A DNA stretch of 64,000 nucleotides from Geomonas edaphica (GCF_004917075.1 NZ_SSYB01000001.1:372001-436000); one strand, 5' to 3'; shown: positions 24,646-36,676, counted from the stretch's first letter. The notes: a model not told the origin generated them from the letters alone. Made by a program: numbers and translations.

Positions 24646-26746
24646 AAGGCACCTCCTTAGCTTGTGAATCTGGTGACTTTGTATCAATACCAAGAGTGGC
24701 TAGAATGGAGTTCTTTTCTCGCAGTGCAGCCTTTTCTAGCGCCCTAGCCGCGCGAATGTTTTTTGAACTCTTTGATTTGGATGGCCTCTCCATGGATTGA
24801 AGCTGCCGCTTCGCTTTGATTGCGCTTTCGAGTATTTTGCTGCTCGCACTTTCATGAGTTATACGTTCTGACTGCCTGTCGTTGATAGCTGCAGCAATGT
24901 TTTTCTTGTTTGCAATTTCAAGCTCTTCTATTTCGAAAAGTGAGGCTGATGGGATACGGGTGATTGTATTAATTTGTTTACACACCTCAAAACCATGTGG
25001 AACACGACTATCCAAAAGGAGAATATTCTCCATGTTGTGAGGGGTCATTGCAATTGTGACGTTCCATTCTTGTCTGCGGGCGCGAGCGAACCATTCATGT
25101 TTTATGCAACTGGGTGACCAGTAGAATATACCCTTGTATCGTATGCCTTTTTCCGTGACCCTGGCTTCGTCTCTATGCATGACGTTCACCATGGTTTTCT
25201 CAATGGTTAATTGATGAAGTAAGCCCGAACGATTTTCGATTCCCCAATTCCACAAATCAAGTGGGGCAGGGGGGAGACCCTCGGTCACCATTCCTGCAGG
25301 AGGTCTATAATCTCTGATAGGGGTAATGTTGTGGACCAACACAGCCCGGATAACTAACTGCATGAATTCCAAAAGATTGAGCGTCGCCTTTAAACGGAAG
25401 TCTTTAATCTGTTTAGCCAGAAGGAATTTATCTTTTACAAAACCTGGAATGAAGGCTCCAAATTCGGCTTTTATAATCCCGAAACGTCTTTCTACCAATG
25501 ACTTGAGATCAGGCCTGCGTGCAGTTACATTCAGTATGTCGATACCAAGATTTGAGATAATATCTTGGCCAAGCCTCACACTCATCAGTTCTCCCCGGTC
25601 AGCCAATATGCATTTGGGAGCATGGTGTGTTGGCCACTGGTCTTCCGTGATAGCGATTCCAAAGGTCTTACAAAATTCAACTTTTGAAGTCACCATGTTG
25701 ATGAGACTCATCATTGCTCCTGCCCATGATGGTCCTTCAAAACCCACAGATACTCCGGTAATGAGCCTGCTGAACACGTCAACGATGAAGTAAATGATAG
25801 GGTATCCGACAATTCTGCGTCGGTCGAACTGACTGACTAGTGGCACATTCGCCACGCTGGCATCGACCTGGAACTGGTCTCCAGGGCCTTGGACTGAATC
25901 GTCTGCCCAACCTAAAAGCGCCCGTTCGTTTAATTCGTAATATTTCGTCCCGTGGCGCTTGCGACGGATGTACTCCTCTGGATATTCTGTCTTGATAAAG
26001 TATTGGAGCTGTCTTTCTGTAGGTTTTAGACCCTTCTCTACTGTATAAATCTCTTCTCCTGATTGAGTAAGCTCCATTTGGCTATAGTACGTTTTAACCA
26101 CTAAATCTATTGCTCTCCGAAGGGTAACTGTTCTTGCTGACAGCCATAAATCAGCACCTATTAAGAGTTTTTTTCTTACATCTTCGTTTACGTTTATTCC
26201 GACTCCTTGGGCAATGGTTCTTGGTGCTCCAACTTTTTTTGCTGTTGGTTTAAAGTTTCTTTTAGTTATACCGCTCACGATTGTAATGTTACTTGAGCCT
26301 TTGGGGTGTCCGCAATTCCAATAACCAGGTCGTAATGCTTGTTGATTCATACCTCGCTTAAGAAAAAGCTTGAGATAGGTAGTTGCACTCTGTCTCGAGA
26401 CAGGGATTGATGCGATGATTAATCTGCGGTCATGTCTTATGAGAAGTTTTCTAATGTCGTGTACAAAGGGTTTGATAAGCTCAAATCTTTTGGCTTGGAG
26501 AAGGTAGGACTTACTTTTTTCATCAGGCACTGAGGGGACCCCATAGGGGTCTTCAACTAATTTAATTTCTCCTTGGTCAATTCCGGTTTTGAGTAGGTCT
26601 GAGCCTCTTGGGAATGCCCAGTCGTCATCATCAAGGTCGATCAGCCATGTTTTTAAGTTGTGGCGGTCAATGAAGACGACTCTGTACTTCCTTTGGGATT
26701 CTTCCAACACCATCCCAACAACTATCAAAATGGCGTGAGTATTCAT
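24551..26746 (-). CDS. tnsB: TnsB-like DDE transposase
   Basis: A 731-aa transposase of the Mu/TnsB retroviral-integrase fold. Candidate catalytic acids are D in FQVDASVANV, D in CILADRGEL and E in SLVERRFG, in the right order and spacing. N-terminal helix-turn-helix regions (about 100-260) would bind the repeats at the transposon ends, and the basic C-terminal tail probably contacts TnsC. The start ATG overlaps the tnsA stop by 4 bp. It cuts the 3' ends of the element and joins them to target DNA. Confidence 0.9.
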   Translation of the reverse strand: MNTHAILIVVGMVLEESQRKYRVVFIDRHNLKTWLIDLDDDDWAFPRGSDLLKTGIDQGEIKLVEDPYGVPSVPDEKSKSYLLQAKRFELIKPFVHDIRKLLIRHDRRLIIASIPVSRQSATTYLKLFLKRGMNQQALRPGYWNCGHPKGSSNITIVSGITKRNFKPTAKKVGAPRTIAQGVGINVNEDVRKKLLIGADLWLSARTVTLRRAIDLVVKTYYSQMELTQSGEEIYTVEKGLKPTERQLQYFIKTEYPEEYIRRKRHGTKYYELNERALLGWADDSVQGPGDQFQVDASVANVPLVSQFDRRRIVGYPIIYFIVDVFSRLITGVSVGFEGPSWAGAMMSLINMVTSKVEFCKTFGIAITEDQWPTHHAPKCILADRGELMSVRLGQDIISNLGIDILNVTARRPDLKSLVERRFGIIKAEFGAFIPGFVKDKFLLAKQIKDFRLKATLNLLEFMQLVIRAVLVHNITPIRDYRPPAGMVTEGLPPAPLDLWNWGIENRSGLLHQLTIEKTMVNVMHRDEARVTEKGIRYKGIFYWSPSCIKHEWFARARRQEWNVTIAMTPHNMENILLLDSRVPHGFEVCKQINTITRIPSASLFEIEELEIANKKNIAAAINDRQSERITHESASSKILESAIKAKRQLQSMERPSKSKSSKNIRAARALEKAALREKNSILATLGIDTKSPDSQAKEVPYDTPHEQYIASRLREESMARKRERTNSNESS

Positions 26747-27573
26747 ATCTTGGCTCCCTCTGTAAAGTTAAACGCAGACATTGGGAGGTCCTGTATGTAG
26801 GCTGCATTGAGGTCGACTCTGATCCACTTCCGAGCCAAAAGCTGACGTAAAAAGCCGAGGGAACTTCCCCTTGGGCATGAAAGTTGGTCATCGATAAATT
26901 TGCAGACGTCTCTGATAGGGATATAAGGGTGGGCGCAGCGTTGAATAGCAAGTAGAGAGAATACGGTGCGATGGAGGTCCTCTATTTGAAATGGATTATC
27001 GCTGCCATCAAAAATCCACCAAAGATTCCTGCCAATCGGGGTTTTTACCTGAGATTCCACAACTTCGTACCAACGAATGTGGCGTTCTTCCCAATATCTT
27101 CTTTCAATTTCAAGTTTGCTCTGGACAGAAATATTTTCTAGAGATTCGTCGGGTTTTGCGGCAAATGCTGCAAAGTCAACCCCTTGGGGAGTTGACATGG
27201 TGACCAAAAAATCTGTTGTGACCACCCAAACAGTTTGAAAATGAGGATCGGTGGGGTGCTTGACTCCGAGTTCCTTAGCTATGCGTATGGTTTCTTCCCT
27301 ACGGAGTGGATATTGCTCTCTAATATCTTCTACCTCCACCACCTCATCCCACACCTCCCATATCAGATGGAGAAACACAAGAAATTCAATGTCGCTTAAA
27401 AGATGGTGAACGCGGCCGGTCTTCCACCAATAGACTCGATGACTCCGGCCTTTAGAGGAGAGGTCGGATACAGTGGTCCAGGGTTTGTAAAATGCACCAG
27501 AACCAAGCCCTCTACCTTCTCTAAGGAACTTTTGGATCCGGTACTCTGTTAACCCATACTTTTTTCTGCTCAT
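26743..27573 (-). CDS. tnsA: TnsA-like endonuclease
   Basis: A 276-aa TnsA-type endonuclease. The EVEDIREQYPL motif is a hallmark of the family and carries the first catalytic acid; TTDFLVTM supplies the catalytic aspartate. The usual QxK strand seems divergent (DFAAFAAKP). TnsA cleaves the 5' ends so that the element moves by cut-and-paste. It is the promoter-proximal gene of the operon. About 440 bp of A/T-rich non-coding DNA with repeated AAATACATAG lies upstream. Confidence 0.85.
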   Translation of the reverse strand: MSRKKYGLTEYRIQKFLREGRGLGSGAFYKPWTTVSDLSSKGRSHRVYWWKTGRVHHLLSDIEFLVFLHLIWEVWDEVVEVEDIREQYPLRREETIRIAKELGVKHPTDPHFQTVWVVTTDFLVTMSTPQGVDFAAFAAKPDESLENISVQSKLEIERRYWEERHIRWYEVVESQVKTPIGRNLWWIFDGSDNPFQIEDLHRTVFSLLAIQRCAHPYIPIRDVCKFIDDQLSCPRGSSLGFLRQLLARKWIRVDLNAAYIQDLPMSAFNFTEGAKI

Positions 27574-28043
27574 GGCGCAACCTCGATGTTACTTTTAAAC
27601 TAACCTCCTATGTATGTCTTCCAAGTGCCACAGGTTATTGAAAAAGTTAAATACATAGTGTATATAATAAATACACATAGTATTGATTGACGATAAATAA
27701 GGCTCTGAAGACTGGTTATAAACTTTGTCTTCTACGCTATACCTCTGTTGGCCACTAATAGTTATATTTTATATAAATACATAGTTGACTACTACAAAAT
27801 ATTGCAATGTCCGAGTTTGATACCTGAAACATATTTTGTCCGGCGGGTGTGCCTAAGTGGCTGACAACATATGTTGTTTCATGGTCGCGGCGCAACAGGG
27901 GCTGACTCGGCCGTATTTTCGGAGGTAGTAGATAGCGGCCGCGGTCATGCATTTATAATTTTATGGTCTAAACACCATAAAGCAACATAAAAAACACCCT
28001 TTGCCCTATTAATTTTGTGAGGATTATCTCCTATTCTCCTGAC
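27574..28043. other. A/T-rich intergenic region upstream of tnsA
   Basis: No gene is supported in this stretch. It carries the divergent start regions of tnsA (left) and the XRE regulator (right), the AAATACATAG repeats, and a perfect palindrome ACAACATATGTTGT near 27864. These could be operator sites for the XRE regulator or TnsB. Confidence 0.5.
27649..27784 (+). repeat. AAATACATAG direct repeats upstream of tnsA
   Basis: AAATACATAG occurs at 27649-27658 and 27775-27784, and a variant with CA inserted (AAATACACATAG) at 27669-27680. All are in the same orientation within an A/T-rich stretch. They may be operator sites for the tns operon. Their sequence differs from the 20-bp units at 36677-36785. 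Confidence 0.4.
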
Positions 28044-28403
28044 ATGGAATCCTTGGATCGATCAGAATTTCTCATTGGGGTTGGCCGGCGTATTAGAACC
28101 CTGCGGAAAGAGCGGGGGTTGTCGCAGGAGCGGCTCTCTGAACTGGCTGGACTTCATCCGACCTCCCTGTCTGACATCGAACGCGGCAAGGTCAATGCTG
28201 CCCTGGGGACTTTTCGTAACCTAGCGGAGGCCATGGACGTATCATTGGTGGATCTTGTGGAGACATTCACGGACGCAATGGGGGGCGATGCTTGGCGAGA
28301 AATGCAAACTCTATCTCAGCGTATAAAAAAGCTTGAGCCAAAAAGACGTGCCGTTTTTATTGACGCTGCATTGAAATTGCTCGATAAAGTTGAATCCATC
28401 TAA
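28044..28403 (+). CDS. XRE-family transcriptional regulator
   Basis: A 119-aa regulator from ATG 28044. A helix-turn-helix domain (about 10-65) is clear from IRTLRKERGLSQERLSELAGLHPTSLSDIERG, here cited by position 16-48. The C-terminal part looks like a dimerisation helix. The frame extends back to GTG 28017 but neither start has a strong ribosome site. It is divergent from tnsA and could repress it; phage- or restriction-type control is also possible. It ends 9 bp before the tRNA-like remnant. Confidence 0.8.
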   Translation: MESLDRSEFLIGVGRRIRTLRKERGLSQERLSELAGLHPTSLSDIERGKVNAALGTFRNLAEAMDVSLVDLVETFTDAMGGDAWREMQTLSQRIKKLEPKRRAVFIDAALKLLDKVESI

Positions 28404-28412
28404 AAAAAGTGC

Positions 28413-28439
28413 GGAGGTTCGAATCCTTTATTCCGATCA
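28413..28439 (+). pseudogene. possible 3' remnant of a tRNA gene
   Basis: GGAGG (28413-28417), the invariant T-loop TTCGAAT (28418-28424) and CCTTT (28425-28429) form a T-arm with two G-U pairs. ATTCCGA (28430-28436) could be the 3' acceptor strand, but CCA is not encoded and no 5' half exists because the XRE gene ends at 28403. A strong terminator follows at 28454-28483, as behind many tRNA genes. It looks like a leftover attachment site of an island. It could be chance. Confidence 0.4.
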
Positions 28440-28453
28440 TCTATTGGAAAGGT

Positions 28454-28483
28454 AAGGCCCTTGGAGAATTCCAAGGGCCTTTT
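28454..28483 (+). terminator. intrinsic terminator
   Basis: AAGGCCCTTGG (28454-28464) pairs perfectly with CCAAGGGCCTT (28471-28481) around a 6-nt loop and is followed by further T. It would end the XRE transcript, or originally the tRNA. Confidence 0.85.
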
Positions 28484-28669
28484 CGTAACGCTCCTAGTCA
28501 ATGATAATCTCTAGATCACCGTCTATGACGATCGATTGGACGTCGCGGTTCACGACCTTCGACAATACCTACCCACTTTAGCCGACTCAACCATGTTTTC
28601 CTGAAAAGGTTCGCCCTTGTCTAGGGCGATAGACCGTACCGTTCGGAGCGCTCTGCAACTGCTCGCTGG

Positions 28670-28900
28670 TCACTCTCTGGACCGGGATTTGCCCGTGGGG
28701 CTGGTATTTGCCGGTTTATTGAAAAAGAAATCCGTTTGGTCAAGCTGCCCACCGTTGGTCACCTTGACGGGATTTTTCAATTCGTGCTCCAGCGACAACG
28801 CTGACCGGGTGTGGGCTGCGATGCTGTTGTTAGATAGTATTGTGTTCGTCATAAGCGTAAGAGCTCCCAATATCAGGGTAAAGAACAAGGTTCGCTTCAT
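28670..28900 (-). CDS. small putative secreted protein, perhaps truncated
   Basis: A 76-aa frame with a plausible signal peptide (MKRTLFFTLILGALTLM) followed by a short polar segment. It lies 23 bp downstream of the efflux gene in the same direction. No good ribosome site was seen and no family is recognised. It may be the start of a gene truncated by rearrangement near the tRNA-like remnant. Confidence 0.35.
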   Translation of the reverse strand: MKRTLFFTLILGALTLMTNTILSNNSIAAHTRSALSLEHELKNPVKVTNGGQLDQTDFFFNKPANTSPTGKSRSRE

Positions 28901-28923
28901 CGGTTCAGCTCGGTGTACTCAAG

Positions 28924-30192
28924 CTATACTGGTATGCACCCTTCATCAACACGCCTGGTCGCCGGGTAGAGCAGCAGCATGGAGAGCAAGCTCCCTATCC
29001 CGCAAATCGCGGTCACCCAGCCCATCGACCAGGGGGTGCCGTTGGCGAAGATGCCGACCAAACCGGAGCCGACGATGCCGCTGCCGTACTGTACCGCGCC
29101 AACCAGCGCGGACACGGTACCGGCACGTTCCGGGAAGTTGTTTAGGGCACCCGTTATAGAGTTGGCGACGATGAAACCGGTAGCTGAGACAAACACGAAC
29201 AAAGGAAAAACCAATCCCCAAAGTCCACCCCAGCCAGTGCGGGCGGACAGCCCCACCATAAGAGCGGAGAACGCGGCGATGATTGTGCCGGCCAGAAGCA
29301 TCCGGTCATAGCCGAATCGGGAAACCAAGCTGGAATTCACCAGGTTGGAACCCATAATACCAATAATGCCCAGGCCGAACAGCAGTCCGTAAAGCTGTTC
29401 CGGCACCTGGTAATAAGTGATGTAGGCAAACGGAGTACCCGCGACATAAGCAAACATGCCGGCGTAGAAGAAACCACCCGCGCCAACATAGCCCAAGATG
29501 CGGCGGTCGCGTAAAAGCTCGCAGTAACCGGCGATCGCGCGGGCAAGCGGCTCCTTGTTACGCCGCGCAGCGGGCAAGGTTTCGGGAATCGTGAACAGCG
29601 CCGCGAGGGTCACGATACCGATGCCGACCAGCGTCCAGAAAATAGCGCGCCATCCGGCAAGTGCGACGATTTGCCCTCCCACCAGCGGTCCGACGAGCGG
29701 AGCAACCGCCATCACCGTTATCAGTATCGACAACATCTGCGCCGCACGGACACCTTCATAGAGATCCCGCACCATGGCGCGTGACAATGCCACACTGGCA
29801 CAGGCACCAAGGGCCTGCACCACACGCCAGCCGATCATGGCAACTACGCTTCCCGAAAGAGCGCAACCGGCCGATCCGATCACAAACAGCGCCAATCCGA
29901 CCGCTACCGAGGACCGGCGGCCATACCGGTCGCTAATTGCCCCCCACAGCAGCTGCCCCAGGCTGAAACCGATGAGATAGCCGGAGATTGTCAGCTCGAC
30001 CAACCCCTCGCTCGCATGAAGAGAGCGGCTCATCAGGGGCATCGCGGGCAAATAGAGGTCGGTCGAAATCGACGCGAACCCCATCAGCAGGCTGAGGACT
30101 GCGAGCACACGCCATCCCGGAGCCGCCGGCGTTGAAGCTTCTTTACCCATACCCAACGTGCTCAAGTTGCTTTTTGTAATTTTCTCGATCAT
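28924..30192 (-). CDS. Bcr/CflA-type MFS efflux transporter
   Basis: A 422-aa major facilitator superfamily protein of the drug-resistance Bcr/CflA class with about twelve hydrophobic segments. The opening SISTDLYLPAMPLMS and the loop motif GAISDRYGRR between helices 2 and 3 are typical. It would export a small drug-like or toxic compound by proton antiport at the inner membrane. It may be the end of the series that starts with the AraC regulator region, but a gap of 274 bp separates it from the next gene. The substrate is unknown. Confidence 0.85.
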   Translation of the reverse strand: MIEKITKSNLSTLGMGKEASTPAAPGWRVLAVLSLLMGFASISTDLYLPAMPLMSRSLHASEGLVELTISGYLIGFSLGQLLWGAISDRYGRRSSVAVGLALFVIGSAGCALSGSVVAMIGWRVVQALGACASVALSRAMVRDLYEGVRAAQMLSILITVMAVAPLVGPLVGGQIVALAGWRAIFWTLVGIGIVTLAALFTIPETLPAARRNKEPLARAIAGYCELLRDRRILGYVGAGGFFYAGMFAYVAGTPFAYITYYQVPEQLYGLLFGLGIIGIMGSNLVNSSLVSRFGYDRMLLAGTIIAAFSALMVGLSARTGWGGLWGLVFPLFVFVSATGFIVANSITGALNNFPERAGTVSALVGAVQYGSGIVGSGLVGIFANGTPWSMGWVTAICGIGSLLSMLLLYPATRRVDEGCIPV

Positions 30193-30466
30193 TACCTACT
30201 GTCCTGTTCTGGAATATGTTGGACGGCTCGCACCGGTGTCCGTTTTCAACGCCCAACCCGTTTCTGCAGATTTTCCGGGTACCGGGCTCCTTGTACCGCG
30301 TTTTGAAACTGCTCTTTCGAGTTAGCGCAGGTCTTCCGGCGCAAGGTGAACTGAAGCGGCTCCGTTGTTCTCGCTCAGGCGCGCTGCAGCTTCGTGGTGC
30401 CGTTCAGAATGTACCTCGCATGACCTGAAGGGCTTCACCCTTGGCACTAGGGTAAGATGCCCACGT

Positions 30467-31657
<1,191 letters not shown>

Positions 31658-31672
31658 AAAAGTCAGCTCCTT

Positions 31673-32806
31673 TCATTGTTTCCCATTGTATTGTTCGTCG
31701 CTGACCTGTCCCTTCCAGTCGGCAGTTTTACCTTCTTGGCCTTCCTGAATGGCAATATGGGTCATGGATGAGCCTGGTGCGGCTCCGTGCCAGTGTACTT
31801 GGTTGGGCGGAATCCAGATGACATCTCCCTGGCGGATTTCCTCGATCGGGCCACCCCGCTGCTGAATGAGACCGGTGCCCGCGGTCACAATCAGGGTCTG
31901 GCCCAGCGGATGGGAATGCCATGCGGTCCGGGCACCTGGCTCGAAAGTAACCCGTCCCCCCGTCGTGCGTGATGGTTCGTGTGCCTTGAGGAACAGAGGG
32001 TCGATACGTACCGAGCCGGTGAAGTTTTCGGGGGAGCCCTGGATCGAAGGCTGGGAGCCGCTTCGTGTGATACTGATTCTCTGCAACGCCTGCCTGCTGC
32101 TCAGCACCTGCGCCAATATCTCGTTGGCATTGTCGGCTTGTTTTCTGCCGACCTTTGATTCGAGAGCGGACGTCAGGCCTCTCAACTGCGTCTCAGTCAG
32201 CCCTGTGTTGAGTCCGACGTTGAAATGAGCCTGCAGCTGGGGATTGACCCCCTCGATATTTGCCAGGGCCGCAATGGTTGCCAATTCTCGGCTCTGAAAA
32301 TCTAGGTTGTCGCGCCCAAAGATGTCTCCGAAAAGATGCCCCTTCAGAAACTCGTCAATGGCCGGGGTAAAGGTGATATACGCCCCGGTAGCCGGTGCAC
32401 CGATCAGACGTGTCTGGATTTCGGCCCCACGTTCTATGCTGCTCCGATTGGCGGGCAGGGAGCTTGGTTCCTTACCGGGAAGGTCCTTGATCCCCTTTTC
32501 CCCCCTCTCCTCCAGAACGTTTATGAAGGTGTTGATGCCGTTCAGGCTGCGGGGGAATCCGGCATAGGCGTACATCTGGACCAGGACTTCCTTGATCTCG
32601 TTGATGGTCAAACCGGCGTCCAACCCCTCGCTTAAGGCCGTTTTCAGTTTTTGCAGGTCACCGTTGGCAGTAAAAGCCGCAATGGTGACGATGCTTTCCT
32701 GTCTGGCATTTAACCCTTTATTTGTCATGGTCTGAGCCTCCGAAAATGTTATGCAGCTGAATAATGCGGCAAGTATACTTGCCAGGAGCACGGCAACTTT
32801 CTTCAT
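31673..32806 (-). CDS. secreted carboxymuconolactone decarboxylase-cupin fusion
   Basis: A 377-aa protein with a signal peptide (cleavage near SEA). It has two carboxymuconolactone-decarboxylase/AhpD-like domains (about 35-115 and 150-235) and a C-terminal cupin (about 265-350) with metal-site residues in [14 protein letters not shown]. The AhpD-like domains lack the usual CxxC pair, so peroxidase activity is doubtful. It sits 15 bp upstream of the aldo/keto reductase and probably shares its transcript. Proteins of this type recur beside AraC regulators and aldo/keto reductases; the reaction is not known. Confidence 0.8.
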   Translation of the reverse strand: MKKVAVLLASILAALFSCITFSEAQTMTNKGLNARQESIVTIAAFTANGDLQKLKTALSEGLDAGLTINEIKEVLVQMYAYAGFPRSLNGINTFINVLEERGEKGIKDLPGKEPSSLPANRSSIERGAEIQTRLIGAPATGAYITFTPAIDEFLKGHLFGDIFGRDNLDFQSRELATIAALANIEGVNPQLQAHFNVGLNTGLTETQLRGLTSALESKVGRKQADNANEILAQVLSSRQALQRISITRSGSQPSIQGSPENFTGSVRIDPLFLKAHEPSRTTGGRVTFEPGARTAWHSHPLGQTLIVTAGTGLIQQRGGPIEEIRQGDVIWIPPNQVHWHGAAPGSSMTHIAIQEGQEGKTADWKGQVSDEQYNGKQ

Positions 32807-32858
32807 GCACTTTCCCCTCGAATCAGTTCGCCCTTTCTTCTCTTCACAGTTTGGCCCC

Positions 32859-33914
32859 TCATTTCAGTGTCTTGCCGAAGAACTCGGTCAGTTTGCCCAT
32901 GGCCTCATCCACATACCGGGGAACCCAGTAGGTCTCGATATGGGTCGCGCCATCGATCTTGAACAATTCCTTGTCCTTCGCGCCGGTGGCCTTGGCGATC
33001 GCATCCTCGCTCATGTACAGGCTGTCGGACTTGCTGCCCGCGATCATCAGCAATGGCTGGTTGATCAAATCGATATGGTCGGTGGCGTCGAAGCGCATCA
33101 GGTCCTGCAGACTGCTCGTGGTGTACTTGAATGTCGAGTTGGGGTGTGCATGCGTCTTCCAGTAATACTCATAACCCTGTCGGTACAGCTCAAACGGTAG
33201 CTTGGCTATCTGCTCATCCGTCAGATTGGCATCCCCTGAATAGAGAACTTCCCCGCCGGCCGCTTCCTGGGCGCGGGCAGCCGAAGCCTGCTGCAGTCGT
33301 TGCTGGATTGTGTTCAGTTGGGAATCGTTGTAGCCATTGCGACGAACCCGTCCGGAGTTGAACATGCTCACCGTCGCAATCGACTTGAATCGCTTGTCGG
33401 TTTGCGCGGCGGCCAACGAGTATCCGCCACCGCCGCAGATGCCGAGTAAGCCCAGACGCTTTCCATCCACGCCTGCATACCTCGTAATGAAGTCGGCCAT
33501 GCCATGAATATCTTCTATACGGCTTGACGGCTTATCCACACTGCGCGGCTGCCCTCCGCTTGCTCCCTGATACGCCGCATCTGCGGCAATGGTGATGTAG
33601 CCCTGTTCGGCCAATCGCTGCGCATACAGGCCAGCCACTTGCTCCTTCACCCCGCCGTTCGGGTGCGCCACCACCACAGCCGGATAGGTCTTCTTCGGGT
33701 CGTAGTTGGCGGGGGTATAGAGGTTGGCAGAGATATCCAAACCATTCAGTTTGTAGGTGACTGGGTGGATATTCACTTTGCCTTTTACGTTCTGAGTAAT
33801 CGCGCCGTCATAAGTCAGAGTAAACGGATTTAGTCTATAGTCTGCTGCCATAGCTCCTCCTGCGGAGATAATTGTCGCTGCCAATAACGAGGACACAGTT
33901 TTTAAGCCAAACAT
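32859..33914 (-). CDS. secreted dienelactone hydrolase-like alpha/beta hydrolase
   Basis: A 351-aa hydrolase with a signal peptide (cleavage near AMA). The nucleophile elbow reads LGICGGGGY, placing cysteine where most family members have serine, as in dienelactone hydrolases. The oxyanion region is VVVAHPNGG and a late histidine lies in GATHIETYW. It belongs to the same gene row as the cupin protein and both aldo/keto reductases. AAGGAG lies upstream of ATG 33914. The natural substrate is unknown. Confidence 0.8.
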   Translation of the reverse strand: MFGLKTVSSLLAATIISAGGAMAADYRLNPFTLTYDGAITQNVKGKVNIHPVTYKLNGLDISANLYTPANYDPKKTYPAVVVAHPNGGVKEQVAGLYAQRLAEQGYITIAADAAYQGASGGQPRSVDKPSSRIEDIHGMADFITRYAGVDGKRLGLLGICGGGGYSLAAAQTDKRFKSIATVSMFNSGRVRRNGYNDSQLNTIQQRLQQASAARAQEAAGGEVLYSGDANLTDEQIAKLPFELYRQGYEYYWKTHAHPNSTFKYTTSSLQDLMRFDATDHIDLINQPLLMIAGSKSDSLYMSEDAIAKATGAKDKELFKIDGATHIETYWVPRYVDEAMGKLTEFFGKTLK

Positions 33915-33943
33915 TCCTTTTCTCCTTAACAGGTATCTTGAGG

Positions 33944-34840
<897 letters not shown>

Positions 34841-35022
34841 CTAACCTTTCGGGGTGATCGTAGTTTCCGTGTCCAGCCAGCCTGCTGATGATTGTATCCT
34901 ACACCCCAACAATCAACAGGTGTTAGACCGATCCTGTTGAATTCTTGCATTATCCTGCAAAGCGCTGAAAAACGGGTTGTAACGCTGGAGTGGATTGGTT
35001 AGCATGCATCTAGGAGGTAATT

Positions 35023-35961
35023 ATGGGAAAAGCGCCGAATGAACAGGATTTTGAGGGTAATAGCTCGGGTGGAGCAATGACCGCGTTAAGCAGGAGGATT
35101 GCCGAATGGACCGAACAAAAAGAAAGGTACATAACGGCGATCCCTGGCTTATCGCTTTTCCGCCGGGAGGAACCGACTGAGCCGGTCAGCGGCATGTACG
35201 AACCTAGCATTTGTCTGGCTGTCCAAGGGGCAAAACGAGTCATCCTTGGAGAAGACACCTTCGTGTACGACGCTCACCACTATCTGATCACGTCCGTGCA
35301 CCTGCCCACAATTGTGCAGATTACCAAAGCAAGTCCGGATAAGCCCTACCTTGGACTCAGGTTGACGTTCGATTTGCGTGAACTATCGCAACTGATGGTG
35401 GACTGTAATCTGCCTCGGCCCAAGCTACAAAAGTCGAGCCGCGGCATGGCGACAGGCGAGATAACACCTGAGTTGACCAGCGCTTTTATCCGGTTGATCA
35501 ACTTGCTTGCCGATGAGAAGGATATACCGATTCTCGCGCCGGTCATCCAGCGCGAGATCATCTACCGTTTACTTGTGGGGGAACAAGGTGAACGGCTGCG
35601 CCAGATTGCGACTGCAGGAAGCCAGGGACAGCAAATTGCCAAGGCAATAGATTGGCTCAAGAGCAACTACTTCCAGCCTGTCAGCATCGATGAACTTGCC
35701 GCGCAGGCTAACATGAGTACGTCCTCGTTTCACCATCATTTCCGTTCCATGACCGCTCTCAGCCCGTTGCAGTATCAGAAGCAGCTTCGATTGCAGGAGG
35801 CCAGACGACTAATGCTGGCAGAACGAATGGATGCAGCAAATGCAGGATTTCGAGTCGGATATGAAAGCCCCTCACAGTTCAGCCGTGAATACAACCGACT
35901 GTTCGGGGCACCACCGTTACGAGACATTTCTAAACTACGTCAGATCTTCCCTGCGGAATAG
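35023..35961 (+). CDS. AraC-family transcriptional regulator
   Basis: A 312-aa activator with an N-terminal AraC-type ligand domain (about 20-170) and a C-terminal double helix-turn-helix (about 210-305; ELAAQANMSTSSFHHHF then the GFRVGYESPSQFSREYNR segment). AGGAGGT precedes ATG 35023. The divergent aldo/keto reductase row across a 227-bp region is the obvious target. That region contains ACACC and GGTGT half-sites around 34900-34922 that might be its operator. Confidence 0.85.
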   Translation: MGKAPNEQDFEGNSSGGAMTALSRRIAEWTEQKERYITAIPGLSLFRREEPTEPVSGMYEPSICLAVQGAKRVILGEDTFVYDAHHYLITSVHLPTIVQITKASPDKPYLGLRLTFDLRELSQLMVDCNLPRPKLQKSSRGMATGEITPELTSAFIRLINLLADEKDIPILAPVIQREIIYRLLVGEQGERLRQIATAGSQGQQIAKAIDWLKSNYFQPVSIDELAAQANMSTSSFHHHFRSMTALSPLQYQKQLRLQEARRLMLAERMDAANAGFRVGYESPSQFSREYNRLFGAPPLRDISKLRQIFPAE

Positions 35962-36676
35962 ACAGCATCTTTCGTATTGAAGCTTATCCGCACCCCATGA
36001 CTCGCACTACCTGAACATCACGTCCATTTCGTTCATGTCGATCTCCTTAGCCTCAGGACGCTTCGCGGTGCCCCGATCTAAACAAGGGAGTGGGCAAGCG
36101 CACGGCCCCAGCTAATTCTAATGGAGACAGAATTGAGCAATCCCCTCAATATAATGAACATACTTTCTACCCCTAATCTTCACACAAAGAGCGACAGGGT
36201 CCCCAACGTCTGCCGTTTCCCACTTGGATCCTCTTGTATTCCGTAGGATCCACTTATTCCTTTTTACCCACGCACTTGGTAGATGGTAGAAGTGGGCGCG
36301 ACTGAGCTGATAAAATTCTAAAGGGTTACTGAACTTACGCTATGTCATGTGTACCGTTCGTAACGGGCAATTGAGTGGGCTAGGAGGGAATCCCTTGCGA
36401 GCTCCAAAAAATTCATTCTAGCTGTTTGTCGGAAGAGGGGGGGGAGAGGTATAAGGGGGGAGGGCGGGTGTTCCACGTTTTCACCTGCAACCTGGGCGAG
36501 GGCTCTATGCTGATAACCACCTGAAGCAGCTATATGTTTTTTCGGACTGGAACCTGCGGTCTTCAGCTTGGGATCTGAGTCTAATGAAGGGGCAAAAAAA
36601 CCCTGAATGCATAAGAATTAAAGATTTCAGCCCTCACAAAAAAATACATGGCGATTTCAAGCACTTCCTAAAAAAA
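35962..36676. other. intergenic region inside the transposon end, no clear gene
   Basis: About 700 bp without a supported gene. A tiny minus-strand frame (36007-36036, MNEMDVMFR) has an ideal AAGGAGA ribosome site but only nine codons. Another minus-strand frame of about 65 codons around 36130-36330 has no start codon. Both look like fragments of disrupted genes. A G-rich tract lies near 36436-36470. Confidence 0.45.

Noticed and set aside
18369-28043. CRISPR-associated transposon (CAST)
   Set aside because: The two TniQ-like proteins suggested it, but no cas gene, repeat-spacer array or short TniQ was seen in the window; both are TnsD length.
36130-36330. Minus-strand open frame of about 65 codons without start
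   Set aside because: No start codon and no recognised motif; cannot be separated from chance in this A/T-rich stretch.
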